The translations under genes and the position numbers were made by a program. Shown piece after piece: positions 1 through 7,736 of a DNA stretch of 64,000 bases. The notes beneath the pieces are model-generated. The model was not told where the DNA came from. It saw only the letters and a program-made list of their open reading frames with translations, and did no database searches. Position 1 is the first letter of the stretch. Every line of letters begins with the position of its first letter. Origin of the DNA: an uncultured Roseobacter sp. (GTDB lineage: Bacteria > Pseudomonadota > Alphaproteobacteria > Rhodobacterales > Rhodobacteraceae); assembly GCF_947493125.1 (NCBI RefSeq), contig NZ_CANLQB010000001.1, positions 496,001 through 560,000 of the forward strand. Reading direction: 5' to 3'.

Positions 1-683
1 ATTGGGTCGAAGAGATGATGCTGCGCACGCAATCCCCGGCGGACTACGACGCCTGGGTCGCCAACGAGATGAAGTTCGATGATCCCAAGGTGATCGCGGC
101 GATCGAGGAATTCGGTGCCTTCGCGCGCAATGACGATTACGTGGACGGTGGCGCATCTGCCGTGGCCAATACGGATTTCCGCGACAGCCCGACCGGCCTC
201 TTCGACATCCCGCCGAAATGCTACATGCACCGTCAGGCGTCGTTCATCCCAGCGTTCTTCCCCGAAGGCACCGTGGTGGGAGAGGACGTGGATTTCTTCT
301 ACTTCCCCGCCTATGCCGAAAAGGATCTCGGCAAGCCGGTGTTGGGCGCGGGCACGCTCTTTGCCATCACCAACCCGTCGGAGGCGGCAAATGCCTTCAT
401 CGAATTCCTGAAGCTGCCGGTCGCACATGAGCTCTGGATGGCGCAGGGCGGATTCCTGACGGCACATGCTGGTGTGAACACCGAGACGTATCTCGAGGAC
501 AGCCTCAAGGCGCAGGGTGACATTCTGCTAAATGCAACGACCTTTCGCTTTGACGCCTCCGATCTGATGCCCGGTGAGATCGGCGCGGGCGCCTTCTGGA
601 CCGGTATGGTAGACTACACCACTGGCGCCAGCGCCGAAGATGTCGCCAAAGGCATCCAAGAGCGCTGGGATACGATCCAGTAA
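1..683 (+). CDS. aglE: Alpha-glucoside ABC transporter substrate-binding protein, 3' part (AglE-like)
   Basis: The frame is open from base 3 with no start in the window, so this is the C-terminal ~226 residues of a larger protein (sugar-binding proteins of this family are usually about 450 aa). The fragment has the late part of a family 1 extracellular binding protein: a conserved stretch with PTGLFDIPPKCYMHRQASF and a closing segment GAGAFWTGMVDYTTG typical of AglE. It would capture alpha-glucosides (for example sucrose, trehalose, maltose) in the periplasm and hand them to AglF/AglG. The genes downstream, in order aglF-aglG-aglA-aglK, match the known rhizobial aglEFGAK arrangement, which is the main reason for the specific name. 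Confidence 0.85.
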   Translation, partial: WVEEMMLRTQSPADYDAWVANEMKFDDPKVIAAIEEFGAFARNDDYVDGGASAVANTDFRDSPTGLFDIPPKCYMHRQASFIPAFFPEGTVVGEDVDFFYFPAYAEKDLGKPVLGAGTLFAITNPSEAANAFIEFLKLPVAHELWMAQGGFLTAHAGVNTETYLEDSLKAQGDILLNATTFRFDASDLMPGEIGAGAFWTGMVDYTTGASAEDVAKGIQERWDTIQ

Positions 684-699
684 GCCTCTTGCACCTGGG

Positions 700-721
700 T
701 CCGGCGGTGTGCGCCGCCGGA
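700..721 (+). promoter_or_regulatory. Intercistronic hairpin between aglE and aglF
   Basis: A perfect 8-bp inverted repeat, TCCGGCGG (700-707) and CCGCCGGA (714-721), encloses a 6-nt loop in the 72-bp gap after the binding-protein gene. There is no T-run after it, so it does not look like an intrinsic terminator. In known binding-protein operons such structures protect the upstream mRNA or attenuate readthrough, giving more binding protein than permease. That role is inferred here. Confidence 0.6.
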
Positions 722-755
722 TCAAACCCGCACATGCGTCTTGGGAGGGATTGCC

Positions 756-1736
756 ATGTCACCGCTGCTTCAGGGCATCATCACAGTTATCGTCGGGGTC
801 GGCGGATGCGTCGGGTACTTCTTTCTGTCCAATCTGATCCTCGACAAGGTCATCTTTCCCCCGCGGGCGGATAATCCGGGACGGAACATCAATCGCGCCA
901 ATCTGGTGCGCCCGTGGCTCTTCCTTTTCCCGGCGATGGCGGCATTGGGGCTCTATCTGGTCTATCCGGTGGTGGGGTCCTTCTACCGCTCGCTCTACAA
1001 CCGCTCGGGCGATGAGTTCATCGGTTTTGGCAACTACACCACGATGTTTGCGGACAACGGCTTTCAGATCGCTTTCTTTAATAACATGCTCTGGGTGCTC
1101 GTCGTGCCCGCCGCCGCGACCTTCTTTGGCCTGCTGGTGGCGCAGCTGACCGACCGGCTCAAATGGGGGAACATCGCGAAATCGCTGATCTTCATGCCCA
1201 TGGCGATCTCCTTCGTGGGCGCCTCACTGATCTGGAAATTCGTCTATGCGAACAACGCCGACATCGGGCTGATCAACGCGATCCGCGACTTCTTTGGCGC
1301 GTCGGAGCCGCTGGATGTGCTGCAGGTGCGCTTCTGGAACAACTTTTTCCTGATGTTCATTCTGGTTTGGATTCAGACCGGCTTTGCCATGGTGATCCTC
1401 TCCGCCGCCCTGCGTGGCATCCCGGAAGAGACCATCGAGGCGGCCATCATCGACGGGGCGAACCCGTTCCAGGTCTTCTTCAAGATCAAGGTGCCGCAGA
1501 TCATGGGCACCATCGTGGTGGTCTGGACGACCATCACCATCCTGGTGCTCAAGGTCTTTGACATCGTCTACACGATGACGGGCGGCAACTTCGGGACGGA
1601 CATCCTGCCGAGCTACATGATGTCGTACATGTTCCGGGACGACGGGCGCGCCACGGCGGTTGCCTTTGTCATCATGATCGTGGTGCTTCCGGTGATGATC
1701 TGGAACATCCGGCAAGCCCGGGCGGAGATGAGATAA
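756..1736 (+). CDS. aglF: Alpha-glucoside ABC transporter permease AglF
   Basis: A 326-aa inner-membrane permease of the MalF type with several hydrophobic segments, one near the N-terminus (TVIVGVGGCVGYFFLSN) and a group in the C-terminal half. The EAA loop that docks on the ATPase is visible as EETIEAAIIDGANPFQVFFKI. The ATG at 756 is preferred over an in-frame TTG at 741 because TTG lies inside the Shine-Dalgarno sequence GGGAGG that serves the ATG. It follows aglE by 72 bp and its stop overlaps the aglG start (TAATG), so F and G are translationally coupled and form the heteromeric channel. Confidence 0.92.
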   Translation: MSPLLQGIITVIVGVGGCVGYFFLSNLILDKVIFPPRADNPGRNINRANLVRPWLFLFPAMAALGLYLVYPVVGSFYRSLYNRSGDEFIGFGNYTTMFADNGFQIAFFNNMLWVLVVPAAATFFGLLVAQLTDRLKWGNIAKSLIFMPMAISFVGASLIWKFVYANNADIGLINAIRDFFGASEPLDVLQVRFWNNFFLMFILVWIQTGFAMVILSAALRGIPEETIEAAIIDGANPFQVFFKIKVPQIMGTIVVVWTTITILVLKVFDIVYTMTGGNFGTDILPSYMMSYMFRDDGRATAVAFVIMIVVLPVMIWNIRQARAEMR

Positions 1737-2860
1737 TGGACAATATCGCAGGTACAAAGTCGTCGCTGAGCTGGGCCGTCAATCTCTCGGTCATCTTCCT
1801 CGTTGTGCTCTGGCTGATCCCGACCGTGGGATTGCTGGTGTCCTCCTTCCGGGATCGTGACCAGATCTCGGCCTCGGGCTGGTGGCTCTCGCCCTTCGCG
1901 GTGGAGCAGAACTTTCAAGCCAAGATCCCCGCTGGTGAAGTCCGGCAGGATGGTGAGTTCTTCGTGATCGAGGGCAACATTTTCTCGGGTGGCGAGGGCG
2001 AGGTGATCCGCTTTGGCGGCGCACGCTCCAACCCGACCGTGGCGGCTGCTGGGGAAACGGCCGAGCTGACCCGCGATCGGTCGCTGACCGTGCAGGCCAA
2101 TGGCGATTTCGTCTATCGCTCGCCTGCGGAGATCAAGCGCGACCCGAGCGTCTATTATTCGACGGCCACACCGCCGGATTTCTCGCTCGACAATTATCAG
2201 ACGATCCTCTTTTCAAACAACATGGACATCGCCTTCATCAACACGCTGACGGTGACGATTCCGGCAACAATTATCCCGATCCTGATCGCCGCCTTTGCCG
2301 CCTATGCGCTGGCCTGGATGGATTTCGCAGGGCGCGGTCTGTTGATCGCCATGGTCGTTGGGCTATTGGTCGTGCCGCTGCAGCTGGCGTTGGTGCCACT
2401 GCTGCAGTTCCACAATTCCATCGGAATCGGGCAAAGCTTTCTGGGCATCTGGATGGCACATACCGGGTTCGGGTTGCCGCTCGCGATCTACTTGTTGCGC
2501 AACTACATGGTTGGCCTGCCACGCGATATCATCGAAAGCGCGAAGGTGGATGGTGCCACGGACTTCCAGGTCTTCACCAAGATCGTCCTGCCGCTGAGTT
2601 TCCCTGCGCTCGCCAGTTTCGCGATCTTCCAATTCCTGTGGACCTGGAACGACCTTCTGGTCGCAAAAGTCTTCCTGCCTTCGAATGCGGAGAGCTGGGT
2701 GATGACAGTCAAGATCGCCGATGACCTGCTTGGCTCGCGCGGCGGCGACTGGGGTATTCTGGCCTCGGCGGCCTTCATCTCCATCGCGGTGCCGCTCATC
2801 GTCTTCTTCACAATGCAACGGTATCTGGTGCGCGGTCTGCTGGCCGGCTCGGTGAAATAG
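1736..2860 (+). CDS. aglG: Alpha-glucoside ABC transporter permease AglG
   Basis: A 374-aa MalG-type permease. One N-terminal membrane segment (around residues 15-35) is followed by an unusually long, predicted periplasmic stretch of about 100 residues before the remaining membrane helices. This insertion and the overall length fit AglG proteins, which are longer than ordinary MalG (near 280-300 aa). The EAA loop is seen as IIESAKVDGATDFQVFTKI. The ATG overlaps the aglF stop by one base. It ends 14 bp before the glucosidase gene, consistent with one operon. Confidence 0.92.
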   Translation: MDNIAGTKSSLSWAVNLSVIFLVVLWLIPTVGLLVSSFRDRDQISASGWWLSPFAVEQNFQAKIPAGEVRQDGEFFVIEGNIFSGGEGEVIRFGGARSNPTVAAAGETAELTRDRSLTVQANGDFVYRSPAEIKRDPSVYYSTATPPDFSLDNYQTILFSNNMDIAFINTLTVTIPATIIPILIAAFAAYALAWMDFAGRGLLIAMVVGLLVVPLQLALVPLLQFHNSIGIGQSFLGIWMAHTGFGLPLAIYLLRNYMVGLPRDIIESAKVDGATDFQVFTKIVLPLSFPALASFAIFQFLWTWNDLLVAKVFLPSNAESWVMTVKIADDLLGSRGGDWGILASAAFISIAVPLIVFFTMQRYLVRGLLAGSVK

Positions 2861-2874
2861 AAAGTCCGACAAGA

Positions 2875-4527
2875 ATGACAAAGATGGAACACCATCTGCA
2901 CCTGCCCGTCATCGACAAGGATTGGTGGCGGGGCGCAGTGATCTACCAGATCTATCCGCGCAGCTTTCAGGACAGCAATGGCGATGGCATAGGCGATCTG
3001 ATCGGCATCTCGCAGCGTATGAGCTATATCGCCTCGTTGGGGGTCGATGCGATCTGGATCTCGCCGTTTTTCACGTCGCCGATGAAGGACTTTGGCTACG
3101 ACGTGAGCGACTACTGCAACGTCGATCCGATGTTCGGCACGCTCGCCGATTTCGATGTGGTGGTCGAAGCCGCGCATCAGCACGGGCTCAAGGTGATGAT
3201 CGACCTGGTGTTGAGCCACACGTCGGATCAGCACCCATGGTTTGTCGAAAGCCAGTCGAACCGCACCAACTCCAAGGCGGATTGGTACGTGTGGTCGGAT
3301 CCCAAGCCCGATGGCACACCACCCAACAACTGGCTGTCGATCTTCGGCGGGCCTGCTTGGCAGTGGGATCCGGGGCGCGAGCAGTACTACCTGCACAACT
3401 TTCTGGTCGAGCAGCCCGACCTGAACTTCCACAATGAAGATGTGCAGAATGCAATCCTCTCGACCACGCGCTTCTGGCTGGACCGGGGCGTGGACGGGTT
3501 CCGGCTGGATACGATCAACTTCTACTTCGCGGACAGGGAGCTGCGGGACAATCCACCCCTGCCTCCGGAGAGACGCAATGCCAACATTGCACCATCGGTG
3601 AACCCCTATAACCACCAAGAGCATATCTACTCAAAGAACCAGCCAGAGAACCTGGAGTTCCTGAAGCGATTTCGCGCACTGCTTGATGAATACCCGGCAG
3701 TAACCTGTGTGGGCGAGGTGGGCGATGCACAGCGCGGCCTGGAGATTCTGGGGGAATATACGAGCGGCGGCGATAAGGTTCACATGTGCTATGCCTTCGA
3801 ATTCCTGGCCAAGACAAAGCTCGATGCCACCCGCGTCGCGCGGGTTTTTGACGAATTGGGTCGCGTGGCCAAACATGGTTGGCCCTGCTGGGCATTCTCT
3901 AACCACGATGTGGAGCGACACAGCTCACGCTGGGATCTGCCGCCAGCGGCACAGCGCATGTTCGCGACGTTGATCATGTGCCTGCGTGGTTCGGTCTGTA
4001 TCTATCAGGGCGAGGAGCTGGGCTTGCCGGAGGCGGACGTGGCTTTCGAAGATCTACAGGACCCCTACGGCAAGGAGTTCTGGCCCGAGTTCAAGGGTCG
4101 TGACGGTTGCCGGACCCCGATGGTATGGGAGGCATCCAACCAGAACGGTGGCTTTTCGGAGGGCTTTCCCTGGCTGCCGGTTAGCCATGACCACCTGAAC
4201 CGTGCCGTTGGAATACAAGAGGACGACCCCACTGCGATCCTGCACCACTATCGTCGCGCGATTGCCTTTCGGAAGGATCACCCGTCGCTGATCAAGGGCG
4301 AGCACGGCGGTGTCTTTGCGTATGGAGACGTGCTGCAGTTCACCCGTGAGCACGAGGATGAAACATTGTTCTGCGCCTTCAACCTGTCGGACACGCCGTC
4401 GCTGCACGGCATGCCGCCAGGCGATTGGGTGACAATTGGACATGAGCTCGGCGGGGCGACCCCGTCACCAGACTTCAAACTGCACCTGGGGCCGTGGCAA
4501 GTCTGCCTCGCGCTGAAACAGGATTAG
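2875..4527 (+). CDS. aglA: Alpha-glucosidase, GH13 family (AglA)
   Basis: A 550-aa GH13 hydrolase without a signal peptide, expected to split imported alpha-glucosides in the cytoplasm. The N-terminal WWRGAVIYQIYPRSFQDSNGDG opening typical of oligo-1,6-/alpha-glucosidases is present. Catalytic residues can be placed: nucleophile D212 in GFRLD, acid/base E281 in VGEVGD, and the stabilising D345 in SNHD. It lies between the permease and ATPase genes, as in rhizobial agl loci. Glucosylglycerol is also an alpha-glucoside and a synthesis operon for it lies 12 kb away, so that solute is a possible additional substrate, but this is only inference. Confidence 0.93.
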   Translation: MTKMEHHLHLPVIDKDWWRGAVIYQIYPRSFQDSNGDGIGDLIGISQRMSYIASLGVDAIWISPFFTSPMKDFGYDVSDYCNVDPMFGTLADFDVVVEAAHQHGLKVMIDLVLSHTSDQHPWFVESQSNRTNSKADWYVWSDPKPDGTPPNNWLSIFGGPAWQWDPGREQYYLHNFLVEQPDLNFHNEDVQNAILSTTRFWLDRGVDGFRLDTINFYFADRELRDNPPLPPERRNANIAPSVNPYNHQEHIYSKNQPENLEFLKRFRALLDEYPAVTCVGEVGDAQRGLEILGEYTSGGDKVHMCYAFEFLAKTKLDATRVARVFDELGRVAKHGWPCWAFSNHDVERHSSRWDLPPAAQRMFATLIMCLRGSVCIYQGEELGLPEADVAFEDLQDPYGKEFWPEFKGRDGCRTPMVWEASNQNGGFSEGFPWLPVSHDHLNRAVGIQEDDPTAILHHYRRAIAFRKDHPSLIKGEHGGVFAYGDVLQFTREHEDETLFCAFNLSDTPSLHGMPPGDWVTIGHELGGATPSPDFKLHLGPWQVCLALKQD

Positions 4528-4553
4528 ACTCACGTCTTGGGAGGGACAAAGAT

Positions 4554-5660
4554 ATGGCCAATCTGAAACTGACGGACGTGGGCAAGGCCTATGGCGGCAA
4601 CGTCGAGGTGCTCAAACACATCAATCTGGATATCACGACCGGTGAACTGATCGTCTTCGTGGGGCCGTCGGGCTGTGGCAAGTCGACCCTGCTGCGGATG
4701 ATCGCTGGGCTGGAAAAGATCACCTCCGGCGAGTTGCTGATCGACGGCGACCGCATGAACGATGTGCCGCCCGCGCAGCGTGGCATTGCGATGGTGTTTC
4801 AGTCTTACGCGCTCTATCCGCATATGACGGTGCGCGACAACATGGCGTTTGCGCTAAAACTGGCGAAGAAATCGCCGCAGGAGATCGACGAGGCGGTGAG
4901 CCGTGCCGCCAAGGTGCTGCAGCTCGATCAATACCTTGATCGCCTGCCCAAAGCGCTTTCGGGCGGGCAGCGGCAGCGGGTCGCCATCGGGCGCTCCATC
5001 GTGCGGGATCCGAAGGTCTATCTCTTTGACGAACCTCTGTCGAACCTGGATGCGAGCTTGCGCGTCGCAACGCGGATCGAGATCGCTCAGCTGAAGGAGA
5101 GCATGCCGAACTCGACGATGATTTATGTGACCCACGACCAGGTCGAGGCAATGACCCTGGCCAGCCGCATCGTGGTGCTGGCCAACAAGGGTATTGCGCA
5201 GGTCGGTACGCCGCTGGAGCTCTACGAGAAGCCAGAGAACGAATTTGTTGCGCAGTTCATTGGGTCACCCGCAATGAACTTGCTGGCCGGTGAGATCGTA
5301 GAAACGGGCGAGGTTACCACCGTGTCCTGCCCGGAAGGCGGCGGCACCTTCCAATCCAATGTGCCCACGCGTGAGTCTGAGAAGGGTATGAAAATCAACG
5401 TTGGTATTCGACCGGAAGACATGATCGCGACCGACGGTGACAACTATGCCTTTGCCGATGAGGTGACGATTGTCGAGGCTTTGGGAGAAGTGACGCAGCT
5501 CTATTTCGAAGCGCCGAGTTCTGCCAAAGACACAGATACGGTGATCGCGAAGCTGCCTGGTATCCATACGAACATGCGCGGGCAGACCTTGAAGCTGACG
5601 GCGGATCCGTCCAAGGTTCACCTGTTTGCGAATGGTAAATCGCTCTTGTACCGGGCATAA
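4554..5660 (+). CDS. aglK: Alpha-glucoside ABC transporter ATP-binding protein AglK
   Basis: A 368-aa ATPase of the MalK/UgpC type. Walker A GPSGCGKST is at residues 37-45, followed by the signature LSGGQRQR, Walker B VYLFDEPLSNLD and a switch histidine in YVTHDQVEAM. A C-terminal TOBE-like regulatory region follows. The ATG at 4554 has a good Shine-Dalgarno (GGGAGG at 4539-4544), whereas an upstream in-frame start would overlap the end of aglA. It energises AglEFG and is the last gene of the operon. The leader CTTGGGAGGGA resembles the one before aglF. Confidence 0.93.
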   Translation: MANLKLTDVGKAYGGNVEVLKHINLDITTGELIVFVGPSGCGKSTLLRMIAGLEKITSGELLIDGDRMNDVPPAQRGIAMVFQSYALYPHMTVRDNMAFALKLAKKSPQEIDEAVSRAAKVLQLDQYLDRLPKALSGGQRQRVAIGRSIVRDPKVYLFDEPLSNLDASLRVATRIEIAQLKESMPNSTMIYVTHDQVEAMTLASRIVVLANKGIAQVGTPLELYEKPENEFVAQFIGSPAMNLLAGEIVETGEVTTVSCPEGGGTFQSNVPTRESEKGMKINVGIRPEDMIATDGDNYAFADEVTIVEALGEVTQLYFEAPSSAKDTDTVIAKLPGIHTNMRGQTLKLTADPSKVHLFANGKSLLYRA

Positions 5661-5663
5661 CCG

Positions 5664-5686
5664 CCGGTCCGCATATTGCGGGACGG
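5664..5686 (+). terminator. Possible terminator after aglK
   Basis: CCGGTCCGC (5664-5672) can pair with GCGGGACGG (5678-5686) over nine positions with one mismatch and one wobble, around the loop ATATT. A weakly T-rich tract (TCTATTTT) begins five bases later. The position right after the last agl gene fits a terminator, but the stem is imperfect. Confidence 0.35.
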
Positions 5687-5801
5687 TACGTCTATTTTGA
5701 AAGAAACGCATACTGCCCGACGTTTTGGGCGAATACCTGATTTACACATGATCCCCTGTCGCTCTAGTGTTTGCGCTGGCGGGGGGTGAAAGGAAAGAGT
5801 T

Positions 5802-6182
5802 TTGGTAGCGAGTTACGGCACACTGTTGATCCTGTTGTGCTTATTGCAAGTCAAACACATGCTGGCCGACTATTTTCTCCAGACGCGGTGGATGCTGGAT
5901 GGTCGGGGGCGCTATCTCCATATGGGGACCTTCGTCCATGCGGGAATCCATGCCGGTGGCTCTGTGCTGGCGTTCAGTCTGGTCGGTGCGTCGCTTGCGT
6001 TTGTACTGCCGGTTATACTGCTGGAATGGGCTGTGCATTTCCATATCGATTGGTGGAAAGGGCGACATACGTCGACTCAGGACCTGACACCGGCCGATCC
6101 AGGATACTGGCGTGCCTCAGGCATTGATCAAGCGCTGCACCAGCTGACCTATATTGGGATGATCTGGTTGTGGCTGCTTTGA
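5802..6182 (+). CDS. DUF3307 family membrane protein
   Basis: A 126-aa hydrophobic protein with about three to four membrane segments. It has the polar-in-membrane pattern of DUF3307: HMLADYFLQT near the N-terminus, conserved histidines (HMGTFVHAGIHA), an HFHIDWWKG motif and a C-terminal DQALHQLTYIG. No function is established for the family. The start is TTG with GGAAAGA just upstream; no ATG is available in frame before the conserved core. It stands alone between the agl operon and the secretion genes. Confidence 0.75.
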   Translation: MVASYGTLLILLCLLQVKHMLADYFLQTRWMLDGRGRYLHMGTFVHAGIHAGGSVLAFSLVGASLAFVLPVILLEWAVHFHIDWWKGRHTSTQDLTPADPGYWRASGIDQALHQLTYIGMIWLWLL

Positions 6183-6242
6183 CAGGGGGCGTAGGTAGCC
6201 TTGAGCGAATGAGCACTCCAGCCGCTCTGCTCCTCTGATCCT

Positions 6243-6298
6243 GACGGGCCTAGCGTGAGCCGGCTATGTCCGGCGCCCGTCTCGTTGATTGCTTTTTT
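6243..6298 (+). terminator. Possible terminator after the DUF3307 gene
   Basis: GACGGGC (6243-6249) pairs with GCCCGTC (6275-6281), and inside it GCCGG (6259-6263) pairs with CCGGC (6270-6274). The inner and outer stems stack on the 3' side, leaving a 9-nt bulge on the 5' side. A run of six T (6293-6298) follows 11 bases later. The gap to the T-run is longer than ideal, so the call is tentative. Confidence 0.4.
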
Positions 6299-6374
6299 GG
6301 GCAATTGCGGTAACGTGAAGATGTTGTTTTTACGGGTTTTGTAGGCGGTTACGGGGGGCCCGATACTGAAACGC

Positions 6375-7736
6375 GTGCGCATATTGCTCTGTGCAGGTCT
6401 GATGTCCTTGGTGACAGGGGCGCTGCTCGCTGAGACACTCAGCGAGGCCGTTCGGGCTGCTGTCACTACAAACCCTGCAATCAAGGCGTCGCAAGCACAG
6501 ATGCGCGCGTCCGCCTATGATCTTATCGAATTGCGGAGCGCATTCGAGCCGCGTGTCATTCTGTCAGGCGAAACGGGCTGGCAGCGGGTGGACGACGCCA
6601 ATGCGCTGTCCGCTTCCGATAACGACAGCACCAAGCCGCGCCACCAACTGGCTGTGCGGGCCGAACTGGTCCTGTTCGATGGATTTCGGCGCTCCAATCT
6701 TGTCTATGCCAATGCGGCGCGGGTGGACGGTAGCATTTTCAGTCTGCTCGATGCGTCCGAGACGATGGCGCTGAACGCAACCGAAGCGTATATTGACGTG
6801 CACCGCCACCGCCAGCTGCTCGATGTGGCAAAGCGCAACGTCGCGAAACACGAAGAGATTGGTATGCAGGTGCGGGACCTGGTGCAGGGCGGGCGGTTGC
6901 CGCTGAGCGATGAGTTGACCATTGATGATCGCATCCGCTCGGCGAGGCTGGCCCAACTCGATGTCGAACGCGCTCTCCGCGATGCAGATGCCAGATACGA
7001 GAAGGTGGTGGGGCATTCGCCGAAGGGACCCATGCGCGTGCCTCTGGCGGAGACACCCCCATCACTGAACCAACTTACCCAGACTGCCGTTGCCAACAGC
7101 TACCGTGTCCAATTTGCGCGGACGCAAATCGACCAGACCCGCTTTCAGGCCGAGGTCACACTTGCCGATCGCTATCCGGAATTCACGCTGAATGCCGGTG
7201 TCGTCCGTGATATCAATCGCAACGGCGTATCGGGGACCCGGACGGATGAGACTGTCGGAGTCGGTCTGAGGTGGACGCTTTATCAAGGTGGGCGCGATGC
7301 TGAGCGACGCGCGCTAGCGGAACTCAACAGCCGCGCGTTGGCGGAGCAAGCTGTCGCCGTGCGAGATGTCCGTGAGTTGGCCGCGCGCGCCTGGAATGCT
7401 CATCGCACAAATGCGGATCGTGCCGTGCAGCTCAATGACCAACTGCGGATCAACCGTCTGATCGTGGAAGTCTATGGGGACGAATTTGTTGCTGCCAGGC
7501 GCACTCTTTTGGATCTTCTTGAAGTCGAACGTGCGCGGTTCAACGTCGAGTTCGAGGCGGTCGGCGCGCAGGCTGGCCTGGCATTCAGCACCTACAGGGC
7601 CTTGGCGGTTCAGAGTCGGTTGGCAAGTCATTTTGGTCTCGCCAAGAGTGATCTGGCCTTGGCCCCGGTTTTTCAGGAGCGTGTGCAGGACAACCCGCGG
7701 GCCATTTTCGACGTCACGATAGAACCCCTGCGATGA
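6375..7736 (+). CDS. TolC-family outer-membrane channel of a type I secretion system
   Basis: A 453-aa protein with an N-terminal signal peptide (LLCAGLMSLVTGALLAETLSE). The outer-membrane efflux repeat organisation of TolC is present, with NPAIKASQAQMRASAYDL in the first repeat and TVGVGLRWTLYQGGRDAE in the second. It would form the outer-membrane duct for the exporter encoded by the next two genes. The start is GTG at 6375 with a G-rich stretch (GGGGGG) about 18 bases upstream. Its stop overlaps the next start (ATGA), so the two are translationally coupled. Which protein is exported cannot be proven, but the RTX protein at 13808 is the obvious candidate. Confidence 0.88.
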   Translation: MRILLCAGLMSLVTGALLAETLSEAVRAAVTTNPAIKASQAQMRASAYDLIELRSAFEPRVILSGETGWQRVDDANALSASDNDSTKPRHQLAVRAELVLFDGFRRSNLVYANAARVDGSIFSLLDASETMALNATEAYIDVHRHRQLLDVAKRNVAKHEEIGMQVRDLVQGGRLPLSDELTIDDRIRSARLAQLDVERALRDADARYEKVVGHSPKGPMRVPLAETPPSLNQLTQTAVANSYRVQFARTQIDQTRFQAEVTLADRYPEFTLNAGVVRDINRNGVSGTRTDETVGVGLRWTLYQGGRDAERRALAELNSRALAEQAVAVRDVRELAARAWNAHRTNADRAVQLNDQLRINRLIVEVYGDEFVAARRTLLDLLEVERARFNVEFEAVGAQAGLAFSTYRALAVQSRLASHFGLAKSDLALAPVFQERVQDNPRAIFDVTIEPLR